A stretch of DNA of 64,000 nt, taken from positions 1-64,000 of the forward strand of contig NZ_JJMU01000004.1 in assembly GCF_000757725.1 (NCBI RefSeq), given 5' to 3'. The stretch is from Sphingobacterium deserti (GTDB lineage: Bacteria > Bacteroidota > Bacteroidia > Sphingobacteriales > Sphingobacteriaceae). The position numbers were made by a program, and so were the translations under genes. This document shows positions 45,343-54,792 of this stretch, in pieces. The notes under the pieces are model-generated. The model ran no database searches. It saw only the letters and a list, made by a program, of their open reading frames with translations, and was not told the origin of the DNA. How positions within the stretch are numbered: the first letter of the stretch is position 1; each line of letters opens with the position of its first letter.

Positions 45343-46122
45343 TTAAAAATCTAATGGAGATGGATATTTAAAAACATAGTGTAGCTCCTGGAGAATCTTA
45401 TCCCCTATTACCTGTTTTTTAAATTTTTCTCGATCTTCAAAAGCAGATGGCGGCTTAAAGCCATATTTCGCTGCAGAAGCAAGCACTACTTCCCGTTTCG
45501 TTGGATGTGCGGGTGCTACAAGATTATAACAGGAAGAGGAGAGATTTTGCTCGAAGCCTAGTACAATGAGGTTTAGAACGTCATCTTGATGAATGAAGTT
45601 TGCTAGCTGCGCCCCCGTATGGCAAACCTTGTCTTGAAAGTACTTCGCAAAAATACGCTGGTCACCAAATAAACCACCCAGCCTATAAACTACAGTATTT
45701 GCTAAGGTTAACATACATTCTTCAGCAGCGTAAAGCTTGTATGCTTTGGCATCCAAGGCGCTAGATTCCGTAAAGTCGCCATCCACATCTGGGTAGACGC
45801 CGATGGAGCTTAAAAAAATTTGTTTACGGTAAGTTAGATGCTTCAATACTTCTTTCAGCGAAGCAAAACGAGCCTCCAGCAACGGCTGTTCAAGTCGTTT
45901 TACGGCGGGGATACTATTTAGGACGAAATCCACCTCGCCGGGGAAACTTGCAAGATCTACTTCACGATCAAAATCGGCCAATATAGCAGAAATACCAAGG
46001 GCTTGTAGCCGTTGGTATTTCTCTGAATCAGTTGTCGAGGCATAAACTTGATGTCCTTTTTGTAAGAGCGTTTTGGCCAATGCTTCGCCAACCCATCCGC
46101 AACCTAAAATTAAATATCTCAA
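45343..46122 (-). CDS. NAD(P)-binding atypical SDR / YeeZ-like epimerase-fold protein
   Basis: A 259-residue Rossmann-fold protein. The N-terminal LILGCGWVGEALAKTLL (about 3-19) has the GxGxxG cofactor motif, followed by the SSIGVYPD and YAAEECMLTLANTVVYRLGGLFG segments, in which the Y of the classic YxxxK motif is changed, as in the YeeZ group of atypical short-chain dehydrogenases. It may therefore bind cofactor without a normal SDR reaction. It lies 42 bp downstream of proS on the same strand. Confidence 0.85.
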   Translation of the reverse strand: MRYLILGCGWVGEALAKTLLQKGHQVYASTTDSEKYQRLQALGISAILADFDREVDLASFPGEVDFVLNSIPAVKRLEQPLLEARFASLKEVLKHLTYRKQIFLSSIGVYPDVDGDFTESSALDAKAYKLYAAEECMLTLANTVVYRLGGLFGDQRIFAKYFQDKVCHTGAQLANFIHQDDVLNLIVLGFEQNLSSSCYNLVAPAHPTKREVVLASAAKYGFKPPSAFEDREKFKKQVIGDKILQELHYVFKYPSPLDF

Positions 46123-46164
46123 AAGACCGCCCCTTCTTATTTGTTTACAATGAAAGATTTCTCC

Positions 46165-47637
46165 TTAGTATGCTTTTGCAAAAAGTACCTTTTGGGTGGA
46201 AGGCTTGCCGGTGAAAATACAAACGCCGGCCTCTTCTTTAGCATCTAAAGGGATACAGCGGATAGTCGCTTTGGTTTCCTCTTTAACACGCTTCTCCGTC
46301 TCTACCGTACCATCCCAATGGCACGATATAAAACCACCTTTATTCTCAATCACCTGCTTAAATTCTTCGTATGAACTTACTTCTGTAATATGCGAATCAC
46401 GGTAATTCAACGCTTTTTGGTAAATATTTTCCTGGATAATGGCAAGCGTATTTTCGATAGTGACAGCCAGCCCTTCTTGCGATACCGTCTCTTTTGTTTG
46501 CGTATCACGTCTAGCTAGTTCCACGGTTCCGTTTTGCAAATCGCGACTACCTACCGCTATACGCAATGGCACGCCTTTTAATTCCCATTCTGCAAACTTA
46601 AATCCAGGCCTTTGCGTATCACGGTCATCGTATTTAAAGGATATATCCATAGCTTTTAACTCGGCAGTCAATTCATCCACAAATTGATCGAGGTTTGCTT
46701 TCTCCTCATCTGTTTTATAGATTGGGACGATCACCACTTGAATTGGGGCCAATTTCGGAGGCAATACAAGGCCTTGGTCATCCGAATGCGCCATAATAAG
46801 GGCACCCATCAAGCGTGTAGATACACCCCAAGATGTCGCCCAAACATGCTCCAGTTTACCCTCTTTCGATGTAAATTTAACATCAAATGCTTTTGCAAAA
46901 TTTTGTCCCAAGAAGTGTGATGTTCCTGCTTGCAGCGCTTTTCCATCTTGCATTAGCGCTTCAATACAATACGTATCCAAAGCGCCGGCAAATCGTTCAT
47001 TTTCCGTCTTGCGCCCACGAATAACGGGTACTGCCAGAATTTTTTCAGCAAATTCAGCGTAGACGTCAAGCATGCGCTCCGCCTCTTCTACAGCTTCCTC
47101 GCGGGTGGCGTGGGCAGTATGTCCTTCTTGCCACAGAAATTCTGCAGTACGCAAAAACAACCGGGTACGCATTTCCCAACGAACGACGTTCGCCCATTGG
47201 TTAACCAATATCGGTAAATCACGGTAGGATTCTACCCATCCTTTATATGTATTCCAGATAATAGTTTCCGAGGTAGGACGAACGATTAGCTCTTCCTCCA
47301 ATTTCGCATCTTCATCAACGACAATATTGCCGCTCCCATCATTCTTTAATCGGTAGTGGGTTACTACCGCACACTCCGTAGCAAAACCTTCCACGTGTGC
47401 AGCTTCCTTAGAGAAAAAAGATTTAGGAATAAATAGCGGGAAATAAGCATTTGTGTGTCCGGTTTCTTTGAATCTTTTATCTAGGATGGCTTGCATGCGT
47501 TCCCATATACCATATCCATACGGCTTAATAACCATACAACCGCGTACGGCAGAGTTCTCTGCCAAATCAGCCTTAATCACTAAGTCATTATACCATTGCG
47601 AATAATCCTCACTACGGCTTGTTATTCCTTTTCCCAT
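46165..47637 (-). CDS. proS: prolyl-tRNA synthetase, eukaryote/archaea-type
   Basis: Class II aminoacyl-tRNA synthetase of 490 residues that charges tRNA-Pro. Motif 2 is seen in [24 protein letters not shown] and motif 3 in [19 protein letters not shown]. An N-terminal start close to the catalytic core with no insertion editing domain, and a C-terminal zinc-ribbon-like part ending in LFAKAY, mark it as the type 3 form found in Bacteroidota. All class II motifs are intact. It is divergent from the Gly/Trp/Ser-rich lipoprotein gene. Confidence 0.94.
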   Translation of the reverse strand: MGKGITSRSEDYSQWYNDLVIKADLAENSAVRGCMVIKPYGYGIWERMQAILDKRFKETGHTNAYFPLFIPKSFFSKEAAHVEGFATECAVVTHYRLKNDGSGNIVVDEDAKLEEELIVRPTSETIIWNTYKGWVESYRDLPILVNQWANVVRWEMRTRLFLRTAEFLWQEGHTAHATREEAVEEAERMLDVYAEFAEKILAVPVIRGRKTENERFAGALDTYCIEALMQDGKALQAGTSHFLGQNFAKAFDVKFTSKEGKLEHVWATSWGVSTRLMGALIMAHSDDQGLVLPPKLAPIQVVIVPIYKTDEEKANLDQFVDELTAELKAMDISFKYDDRDTQRPGFKFAEWELKGVPLRIAVGSRDLQNGTVELARRDTQTKETVSQEGLAVTIENTLAIIQENIYQKALNYRDSHITEVSSYEEFKQVIENKGGFISCHWDGTVETEKRVKEETKATIRCIPLDAKEEAGVCIFTGKPSTQKVLFAKAY

Positions 47638-47825
47638 GTAACTATTAAATTTCTCTATAACAATTTGTGTACTTTTCCCGTTTTTAAATGTAAATGTGAA
47701 ACTTTAGTGAGCACTGCAGTTTTATTTTTATTTTTGATCACGGGATTAAACCCTCTTCGGAAATACGCGTCTAAGATAGTAATAAAGACTGTATTTTACC
47801 GAAAGTTTTAATAGTAGCGGATATT

Positions 47826-49022
47826 ATGAAAAAAAATAGATTATTAATCGGAAGTTTGGCACTAGCGTCTGTTGTTGCGCTCGGCGCGTGCTCAACGAGT
47901 AGGCAAGTTGCCTATAAAGACGATATGTATAATAATCAATCGAAAGCTCAAAGAGATTACCAGAGCCCGGATTATTATTATACAGATGGACAGCAAGTCC
48001 AGGACGAGTATGTGCAAAATGAACATTATACTGACGATTATTCCGATGAGGAATATATCGAAGGTTACGAATACGATGAGGGTTTGGAATATGCAAACCG
48101 TATAAATCGTTTCCATTACGCTGGTATGGGTATGGGTTACTATGACCCTTGGTTCGATCCTTGGTTCGGCTATCCCGGCATGGGTCTAGGCTTAGGTTTC
48201 TCCAACTGGGGTTGGGGTGGTCGCTGGTCGATGGGATTCGGCTGGGGCGGCGGCTGGGGCTGGGGCTCTCCATATTACGGTATGGGCTGGGGCTGGGGTT
48301 CACCTTGGGGCTTTGGAAATGCTTGGGGATACAACGCATGGGGCCACCCATTCTACGGATACAATAACAATTTCATCGGTGGAAACCGTTACCGGGTAAG
48401 ACCAACTGGTGCTTCGGTACGCACAGCATCACGCTCGGGTTATAACTCCCGTGTGGGAACTACCTCTCGCGTTCGGAGTTCGTCTTCTGTTGTTCGAGAT
48501 GGCAGTGGCAGAATTCTAACAGGACGTGCCGCTCGTGCGGTGAGTGGTACCCGCTCCGGAGACGGCACACGTGTGAGCGGTACGGCAAGAACACGTGCTA
48601 ACGGAAATGTTTCACGCGGCGGAACATCGCGTTCTACCATTGGGGTATCAAATGGTAGCCGTGTAGGAACGGCACGCGCAACACGAGGCGGATCGACAGT
48701 TGGAACAGTTGGATCATCTAGATCAACATCTAGACCTACAGTTGGTACTCGGGCCGGTTCAAGCCGCGGCTCAGCAGTGGGCTCATCTAGATCAACAACG
48801 AGACCATCAGCGACAAGGAGCGGATCATCCAGAAGTTCTGGATCATATTCACCAGGATCGTCTAGGTCATCGAGAGGTTCATCATACACACCGTCACGAA
48901 GCTCCTCAGGCAGTTCTATGTCGCGAGGAACGTCTCGAAGCTCAGGCTCAATGTCTAGCGGCGGTGGCGCAAGAAGTTCGGGCGGCGGAGGTGCTAGATC
49001 TGGCGGCGGCAGAACAAGATAA
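47826..49022 (+). CDS. low-complexity Gly/Trp/Ser/Arg-rich lipoprotein
   Basis: A 398-residue exported lipoprotein (lipobox LGA-C, Cys22). After an acidic/Tyr-rich segment (EEYIEGYEYDEGLEYAN) comes a Gly/Trp/Tyr-rich stretch (GGGWGWGSPYYGMGWGWGS, about 140-165), then a long Ser/Arg/Gly/Thr-rich tail (about 195-398) with SSRSTTRPS and RSSGGGGARSG units. The tail is likely extended and surface exposed. It matches no domain I know; similar low-complexity lipoproteins occur in Bacteroidota. A terminator follows. Confidence 0.8.
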   Translation: MKKNRLLIGSLALASVVALGACSTSRQVAYKDDMYNNQSKAQRDYQSPDYYYTDGQQVQDEYVQNEHYTDDYSDEEYIEGYEYDEGLEYANRINRFHYAGMGMGYYDPWFDPWFGYPGMGLGLGFSNWGWGGRWSMGFGWGGGWGWGSPYYGMGWGWGSPWGFGNAWGYNAWGHPFYGYNNNFIGGNRYRVRPTGASVRTASRSGYNSRVGTTSRVRSSSSVVRDGSGRILTGRAARAVSGTRSGDGTRVSGTARTRANGNVSRGGTSRSTIGVSNGSRVGTARATRGGSTVGTVGSSRSTSRPTVGTRAGSSRGSAVGSSRSTTRPSATRSGSSRSSGSYSPGSSRSSRGSSYTPSRSSSGSSMSRGTSRSSGSMSSGGGARSSGGGGARSGGGRTR

Positions 49023-49032
49023 TAGCCTTATC

Positions 49033-49069
49033 AATAGCCAATATGAACATTTTATATTGGCTATTTTTC
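49033..49069 (+). terminator. terminator of the low-complexity lipoprotein gene
   Basis: A perfect 12-bp stem AATAGCCAATAT/ATATTGGCTATT followed by a T-run, 20 nt before the FadL-like gene. Confidence 0.8.
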
Positions 49070-49088
49070 TATAACATCAACAGTAACT

Positions 49089-50642
49089 ATGACTCTAAAA
49101 AATATACTTTTCACTTCTTTACTCGTAACAGGCTTAGGCTCCTTTGCACAAGGACAGACGGTACAAGATGCACTTAACTTTTCGCAAGAACTTAATAAAG
49201 GAACAGCCCGGTTTAAAGGGCTTGGGAATGCAAATACGGCCTTGGGAGGCGATATAAGCTCGATCACGGGCAACCCCGCTGGACTGGGCTTTTTCGGGCA
49301 ATCAGACATTTCTGTAACAGCCTCCTATAATAATGCTAGAAACCAAGGCTCTTTTTTCGGAACGAATGCCACGCGTAACAAAGGCCGCTTTAACATTGAT
49401 AACGCTGGCGTCGTGTTTCATTTTCCAAAGAATGAAGGCTATCAAGGCTGGCAGAATTTTAACGTAGGTTTCAATTATGAAACTACGAATAACTTCAACA
49501 ACAACGTGCGGTTTGAAGGGGTAAACCCCGATAACACGATTGTAAGCGCCTACTCGGACGATATTCAAAACATCGGACTGCCCGACTTCGCGAGCGGTCT
49601 TTCCAGATTAAAGCTGATTGAACGTTTTACCGACGCTCAGGACGGATACTTCCCTATAGCCAATGAAACGGGTAATAAAGACCAGATCAGCGATGTATTG
49701 AGCAGCGGCTTTAGTTCCCGAAGTGCACTTGCCTTCGGCGGTAATTACAACAATAAATTTTACATCGGTGGTACGATTGGGTTTACCGCATTTCGTAACG
49801 AAATATCCAATCAATTCTCCGAATATGGTTGGACAAAAACAGCCGAAAATGTTCGCCCCGATAATCCAAATTCTCAATTTCTAGATCCTACCAATGAAAA
49901 CTTCAGGTATCTTGATAAAAACTACGAGATGCTGGATAATCGCTATCAGGTTTCGGAGGGCTCTGGTTTTGATTTTAAAATAGGCGCCATTTATAAGCCT
50001 TCCGTAGATTGGAACATTGGTGCTACGATCACCTCCCCTACCTGGTATACGGTTGATACCTATACGGAAAACGATATTAGCGTAAATTATTTTCAAGATG
50101 AGAATGCAACGACAGCGTTTGCCTCCCCTCTTGTGCAATTCGATCCCTATGAAAATACCTATCGCCAAATAACCCCATGGAAATTTGGAGTAGGTGTCTC
50201 AAAGTTCTTTAGTCGCGGGCTCATCACTGCCGATGCAGAGTATGTGGATTATAGCACGATTAAAAGAAGAACAGTTGGCTGGCGCGATGCCGATATCGAA
50301 GCACGATGGGACGCTGACGTGAAAGATGCATACCAAAGCGTGGTTAATCTACGCCTCGGTGGTGAATTCTTATTCACCAATATCATCAGTGGTCGCGCCG
50401 GATTCAATTATTTAGGAAATCCGTATCGCGACGCTGAAAATACGCAATACAGCGGAAGCTTGGGTCTAGGTTTTAAATTGAGCAACACCCTCTATCTTGA
50501 TGTAGCTGCAGTCCATTTTGTAAATGACTACAAGGTGCGACCTTACTCCATTGCAGAGGAGTTTTGGAACACAGCAAGTCCTGTGGCGGATATCAAACAC
50601 CGACGTACTACAGGTGTTTTGACTTTCGGTGCGAAGTTTTAA
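49089..50642 (+). CDS. OmpP1/FadL-family outer-membrane protein
   Basis: Outer-membrane barrel of 517 residues. The signal peptide ends at FAQG (about residue 22). The N-terminal ALNFSQELNKGTARFKGLGNANTALGGDISSITGNPAGLGFF (about 27-69) is the hallmark of the Bacteroidota OmpP1/FadL group, where the NPAG motif is the plug region. The barrel ends with VLTFGAKF and a terminal Phe typical for outer-membrane insertion. Members carry hydrophobic substrates; no ligand is known here. Confidence 0.88.
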   Translation: MTLKNILFTSLLVTGLGSFAQGQTVQDALNFSQELNKGTARFKGLGNANTALGGDISSITGNPAGLGFFGQSDISVTASYNNARNQGSFFGTNATRNKGRFNIDNAGVVFHFPKNEGYQGWQNFNVGFNYETTNNFNNNVRFEGVNPDNTIVSAYSDDIQNIGLPDFASGLSRLKLIERFTDAQDGYFPIANETGNKDQISDVLSSGFSSRSALAFGGNYNNKFYIGGTIGFTAFRNEISNQFSEYGWTKTAENVRPDNPNSQFLDPTNENFRYLDKNYEMLDNRYQVSEGSGFDFKIGAIYKPSVDWNIGATITSPTWYTVDTYTENDISVNYFQDENATTAFASPLVQFDPYENTYRQITPWKFGVGVSKFFSRGLITADAEYVDYSTIKRRTVGWRDADIEARWDADVKDAYQSVVNLRLGGEFLFTNIISGRAGFNYLGNPYRDAENTQYSGSLGLGFKLSNTLYLDVAAVHFVNDYKVRPYSIAEEFWNTASPVADIKHRRTTGVLTFGAKF

Positions 50643-50705
50643 AATGTGTTAACGAAGAGGTCTGAAAACCCAAACACTGTGCGATAGATAGCAGTGGAAA
50701 ACAAC

Positions 50706-50745
50706 AAAAAAGCAGCAATCATCAAAAACGATTTGCTGCTTTTTT
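50706..50745. terminator. bidirectional terminator between the FadL-like gene and nfeD
   Basis: AAAAAAGCAGCAA (50706-50718) pairs with TTGCTGCTTTTTT (50733-50745), with T-runs on both strands. Confidence 0.8.
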
Positions 50746-50814
50746 GTTTATTATACATTCCTATTTCCATACATCGGCTTTAGCTATACTATAGCATCAC
50801 CCAACCGACAATTA

Positions 50815-52185
50815 TTAAGTAGTTTTCATGGCATCATTGTCGCGCTTGGAACTTAGCTTTCTAACAAACAGGTTATAGTTTTCATGCTTTTCTACGTACA
50901 CCTCCTCCCCTGCGTCAATAAATCCGTCCAGCGCCACCGCATCATACCACACACCATTAATCTCTATTTTACCTGCAGGTCGTAAAACGGTACGCGCGAC
51001 ACCATGTTGAAGGATCAAGTTTGCTTTTTGTTGCGAAGAGGTATACCCCTGATTGGATTGCTGCTCATCTTCCAACACCAAGACGCGAAAGGCTGGCGAA
51101 CGAAGAATATTACGCCCGAAGATAACCATAAGCACGACTGTCAATACCATGGCGCCAGTCACGATCAGGAACGAGTTTACCAATAGTCCAGGTTGCGTCA
51201 ATTTAAAATCTAGGAAATCGTTGTCGACCATAGAGAACGCCAATCCGCAAAGCACAAATATAATCCCCAGAATGCCCGCTACGCCAAATCCTGGAATGAC
51301 GAAGACTTCTAAGGCTAGGAGGACCACACCCAAAAGAAAAATAGCAATCTCCCAATTATCAGCCAAACCTTGCATGTACAGCGGGGCAAAAAAGAGTGCT
51401 CCACATACGATGGCTACAACTAACGCGAAACCAATGCCCGGCGTTTGCAATTCAAAGTAAATACCACCGATGATGCCTAGAATAAGAATGCCGCTGACCA
51501 GTGGGTTAATTAAAAAACCGATCATTTGGTCAACAATGGTCACTTTATGTTGAATCACATCAGCAGCGTTTATCTCCGCTTGTTTATACAGATCGTTTAA
51601 ATTAGCGACTTCGGCTTTGACCAAACCGGCTTTGACCGCTTCGGATGCTGTCAACGTCAATAATTTACCGTCCGGCTTGAGCGCTGGAATGGACACTTCC
51701 GCATCGACAAAAGCTTCTGCAATTTTAGGATTACGCCCTTTAGCTTCCGCTGTAGCCCGCATTAGGCCACGCATATAGGATTGATACTTTTCAGGCATAA
51801 TCTCCCCATTTTGGTTTACGACACTTGCCGCGCCTAAACTACCGCCTTTATGCATGTAAATATCATCCGCTGCCAAGGATATTAATGCTCCGGCGGATGC
51901 CGCATTATTATTAACAAAAACCAGTGTTTTAATATCTGCACTTAAAAGTTTAGAACGTATGGAATCCGCGAAATTTACGGCTCCTCCAAATGTATTAAGC
52001 TCGATCAAAAATGTTGAGGCACCGACAGCCTTGGCCTCCTTATAGCCTATGTCAATCGTTCGCCAAGCATTTGGACCAATTTCATCCTTGATGTCAACCT
52101 TATACACTTTCTGTGCTATTGTAGGCTGGAGAAAGGCAAAAATAGCCAGCAAAAAAGCTAACAGGGTTTTCGTAATTTTGTTCAT
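50815..52185 (-). CDS. nfeD: NfeD-family membrane-bound ClpP-class serine protease
   Basis: Long-form NfeD of 456 residues. A signal anchor is followed by a ClpP-type protease domain (GGAVNFADSIRSKLL; nucleophile Ser in NNNAASAGALISLAAD, about 93-108), then four membrane helices (about 222-345) and a soluble C-terminal OB-fold NfeD domain ending near residue 446. Long NfeD proteins cleave stomatin/SPFH partners in some bacteria; no SPFH gene is adjacent here. The frame is intact. Confidence 0.92.
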   Translation of the reverse strand: MNKITKTLLAFLLAIFAFLQPTIAQKVYKVDIKDEIGPNAWRTIDIGYKEAKAVGASTFLIELNTFGGAVNFADSIRSKLLSADIKTLVFVNNNAASAGALISLAADDIYMHKGGSLGAASVVNQNGEIMPEKYQSYMRGLMRATAEAKGRNPKIAEAFVDAEVSIPALKPDGKLLTLTASEAVKAGLVKAEVANLNDLYKQAEINAADVIQHKVTIVDQMIGFLINPLVSGILILGIIGGIYFELQTPGIGFALVVAIVCGALFFAPLYMQGLADNWEIAIFLLGVVLLALEVFVIPGFGVAGILGIIFVLCGLAFSMVDNDFLDFKLTQPGLLVNSFLIVTGAMVLTVVLMVIFGRNILRSPAFRVLVLEDEQQSNQGYTSSQQKANLILQHGVARTVLRPAGKIEINGVWYDAVALDGFIDAGEEVYVEKHENYNLFVRKLSSKRDNDAMKTT

Positions 52186-52218
52186 ATATTGATCTTACTA
52201 AATATCGATATTTCTGTA

Positions 52219-52968
52219 ATGACTAAATATACAATATATAAAGCGTTTGAGAAAAAGTTTCCGTATCAGATATGGAAAATAGTGGTAGATGAAGAAAAAA
52301 AGCAAATCGCGGTCGAACTTCGAGATATGGAGACAACGCAAGGATACGTATGTGTGTTGGATTTCGATGGACAGATTTTGCTACCAAGCACAGCAATGGA
52401 TGATAAGGAGTGGACGTTGGATGCTATAAAACATGAAACGCTAATCTTAAAAAAGATCGGCGACACTTTGCCGGTAAAAGAAGGCATCTGCTTGTTGGAC
52501 TTGAATGGCGAAATGCGTTACTTATCCCATCAGTATATCTGGTTAGACACCTTATCTGATCATGTCAAAGTAAGGCATAGAAGTATACAAAGTAACTTTG
52601 AGGAATATATTGATATTAAAACTGGTAAACTAGCTATTGGGAAACAAGACTTCCGTGTGGGAGACGGTAGTTCGATTAAAATTCCTATTCCTTACAGCGG
52701 AAAACTGCCGGATCAACTGCAGCATATCGAGCACATTGACTACGTATGGCTAAGCCGAGCCGGCGAGAAATTGCTTTGGACCTACCATAAAAAACATGGC
52801 GATCTTTATCATTTAAACCTTTGTGTAACCGATACATCTAATCTATTTTACGAAAAGCTACTCCTGGAAGACATGCAAAAGATGATTCCCCAGCCTTATT
52901 TTCAATTAGGCAATCAAATATTCTTAATGTCATATAATAAACAGGAAATTGTTTCGTATTTAGTATAA
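52219..52968 (+). CDS. conserved hypothetical protein, possibly DUF4905
   Basis: A 249-residue cytoplasmic protein predicted to be mostly beta strands. KTIVDEEKKQIAVELRDMETTQGYVCVLDFDGQ and HEIDYVWLSRAGEKLLWTYH-like segments resemble a repeating beta-propeller-like fold, and I think it is the DUF4905 group of Bacteroidota, but this is from memory. I chose the ATG at 52219 because the upstream codons are not coding-like. It is 33 bp after nfeD's start in the divergent direction and 10 bp before the LysM gene. Confidence 0.75.
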   Translation: MTKYTIYKAFEKKFPYQIWKIVVDEEKKQIAVELRDMETTQGYVCVLDFDGQILLPSTAMDDKEWTLDAIKHETLILKKIGDTLPVKEGICLLDLNGEMRYLSHQYIWLDTLSDHVKVRHRSIQSNFEEYIDIKTGKLAIGKQDFRVGDGSSIKIPIPYSGKLPDQLQHIEHIDYVWLSRAGEKLLWTYHKKHGDLYHLNLCVTDTSNLFYEKLLLEDMQKMIPQPYFQLGNQIFLMSYNKQEIVSYLV

Positions 52969-52978
52969 TTGCATCCGT

Positions 52979-53893
52979 ATGATAAAAACAATAGCTTTTT
53001 CCACTTGCATAAAGTTGGGTTTTGTAGGTGTTCTATGTTCACCTTTTTTATTAACAGCCAAATCGGCTTTTCCGATATCTCGTAATATAATTAGTCTTAA
53101 TGCGCCTGACTCTGTGGGTTCAGAGGTTGTGAATGGGCAGCTTGTAATCATCCACCAGGTGGAGTCCAAAGATACATACTATGCGCTGGGCCGTCGCTAT
53201 GGCGCGCAAGTGAACGCCATCATGGCAGCCAACAACAAGAAATCATTGAAGCCTGGCGACACAGTAAGGGTACCGACGGGTAGAGCGGCTACACCTCAAG
53301 TTGTCCAACAGCCGCAACGCCCAGTTTCTCCTCCTCAGGTTGCTCAGCAGGAGGTACTTACAGAATATAAAGTAGGAAAGAGCGAAACCCTATTTGCTAT
53401 TTCCAAACGCTTTAATACGACCGTAGCCGACATTAAAAGGATGAACAATTTATCATCGGACTCGGTAAAAGAAGGTCAGTTATTAAAAATTCCAAATTCC
53501 GATTACCAAGAACCCGAACCGGAGATCGTTATAGACCCAATAGTTGATACGCCCAGTATGGCCGAGCAGCATGCCGTTGATCTAGGGTTTGAAGCAAATC
53601 GCTACGGTATACGAGAGAAACAGGAGAAAGGTATAGGTGTGTGGATGGAGAATCTCGAAACGGATGGAAAAAGCAATTTAGCTTTGCATAAAACGGCTCC
53701 TATTGGCACGATCCTGAAAATCACTAACCCGATGACTAAAAATGTTACCTATGCAAAGGTCGTGGGAAAATTCACTGACAATTCTGATACACAGGGTGCT
53801 ATTGTCATTTTGTCGAAATCCGCGGCAAGTTACATTGGTGCGTTAGACAGAAGATTTTTGATAGAAATCGCATATGGTGTACCTTTGCAATAA
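52979..53893 (+). CDS. LysM-domain cell-wall protein with C-terminal RlpA-like domain
   Basis: Exported peptidoglycan-associated protein of 304 residues. After a signal peptide (about 1-30) come two LysM domains, VIHQVESKDTYYALGRRYG (about 56-100) and TEYKVGKSETLFAISKRFN (about 123-167), joined by a Pro/Gln-rich linker. The C-terminal 120 residues (GIGVWMENLETD...FTDNSDTQGAIVILSKSAASYIGAL) resemble the double-psi beta-barrel of RlpA, as in Bacteroidota septal proteins. Transglycosylase activity is not shown. Confidence 0.85.
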   Translation: MIKTIAFSTCIKLGFVGVLCSPFLLTAKSAFPISRNIISLNAPDSVGSEVVNGQLVIIHQVESKDTYYALGRRYGAQVNAIMAANNKKSLKPGDTVRVPTGRAATPQVVQQPQRPVSPPQVAQQEVLTEYKVGKSETLFAISKRFNTTVADIKRMNNLSSDSVKEGQLLKIPNSDYQEPEPEIVIDPIVDTPSMAEQHAVDLGFEANRYGIREKQEKGIGVWMENLETDGKSNLALHKTAPIGTILKITNPMTKNVTYAKVVGKFTDNSDTQGAIVILSKSAASYIGALDRRFLIEIAYGVPLQ

Positions 53894-53914
53894 TTTTAGA
53901 TAAATAGCGCATAG

Positions 53915-54559
53915 ATGAACAAACCTTACGTAATTGGGATAGCGGGGAGCAGCGGGTCAGGAAAGACCTTTTTTTTAAGGAGTTTTCTCAATCATTTCTT
54001 ACCTGAAGATGTCACACTGATTTCTCAGGACGACTATTATATACCGGCAAATACAAAAACACAGGAAGAAAACAGGTTGTACAATTTCGACCTGCCAACT
54101 TCCATAAATAGGGAAGCATTTCACCACGATATAAAACAGCTTTTTGACGGCGAGACCGTTCATCGGGAAGAATATACCTTCAATAATCCCGAGATTAAGC
54201 CGAAAATGTTAGAAATTAAGCCTGCCCCTGTTCTTATTGTTGAGGGCTTGTTCATCTTTCACTATGAGGAAGTTAATAACTTACTCGATTTCAGAATATT
54301 TTTAGATGCTGATGAATCAGTGGCACTGGAAAGAAGATTACGGCGCGATTTAATAGAGCGCGGATATGACCACGACGATGTGATGTATAAATGGATAAAC
54401 CATGTTGTGCCGTCTTATAACGCGTACCTAGCCCCTTTCAAATCAATTTGCGATTTAGTGATTATCAACAATACCGATGATCCAAAAATCATCGATGATG
54501 CTGCGTCCAAAATTTCCACGGATCTTCGCGAAAAAAAATCCGACATCACCATTATTTAA
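53915..54559 (+). CDS. udk: uridine kinase
   Basis: Phosphorylates uridine and cytidine in pyrimidine salvage; 214 residues. The Walker A loop GIAGSSGSGKTFFLRSF is at about 8-24 and is followed by ISQDDYYIP (about 41-49), which holds the substrate-binding residues, and LIVEGLFIFHYEEV. The LERRLRRDLIERGYDHDDVMYKW lid is diagnostic of the uridine kinase family. It lies 21 bp after the LysM gene. Confidence 0.9.
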   Translation: MNKPYVIGIAGSSGSGKTFFLRSFLNHFLPEDVTLISQDDYYIPANTKTQEENRLYNFDLPTSINREAFHHDIKQLFDGETVHREEYTFNNPEIKPKMLEIKPAPVLIVEGLFIFHYEEVNNLLDFRIFLDADESVALERRLRRDLIERGYDHDDVMYKWINHVVPSYNAYLAPFKSICDLVIINNTDDPKIIDDAASKISTDLREKKSDITII

Positions 54560-54575
54560 ATAAAATCTAAATAGC

Positions 54576-54583
54576 TATATTTG
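54576..54583 (+). promoter_or_regulatory. -7 box TATATTTG before the Cys-rich small gene
   Basis: A perfect TAnnTTTG match ends 7 nt before the ATG at 54591. Transcription would begin at or next to the start codon, giving a leaderless mRNA. Confidence 0.55.
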
Positions 54584-54590
54584 CAGCGTG

Positions 54591-54758
54591 ATGGAACTGA
54601 TAACAAGCCCTTTAGGGCACGAGGAAATGGAAAATCCTTTTTTTTGTGATTCAAAAAAAGGATTTAAGTGCGATCCGGATTTGGGCTGCTGTGTATTTAA
54701 AAAGTGTTGTAAAAAATATAAGCGGGGTAAGCGCTGCAAAAAATGTCCTGATCGGTAG
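54591..54758 (+). CDS. 55-residue Cys-rich small protein
   Basis: A complete short gene from ATG to TAG with eight Cys in 55 residues, at positions 19, 27, 33, 34, 39, 40, 49 and 52, in a Lys/Arg-rich setting (GCCVFKKCCKKYKRGKRCKKC). It has no signal peptide, so the Cys are likely reduced or bind metal such as zinc or iron-sulfur. It has its own promoter box and lies 31 bp after udk. I recognise this as a short conserved-looking Bacteroidota type but cannot name a family. A GTG start at 54588 is the alternative. Confidence 0.75.
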   Translation: MELITSPLGHEEMENPFFCDSKKGFKCDPDLGCCVFKKCCKKYKRGKRCKKCPDR

Positions 54759-54792
54759 ACCTGTTTTTCGATACTAACCGTCCGCTTACAAC

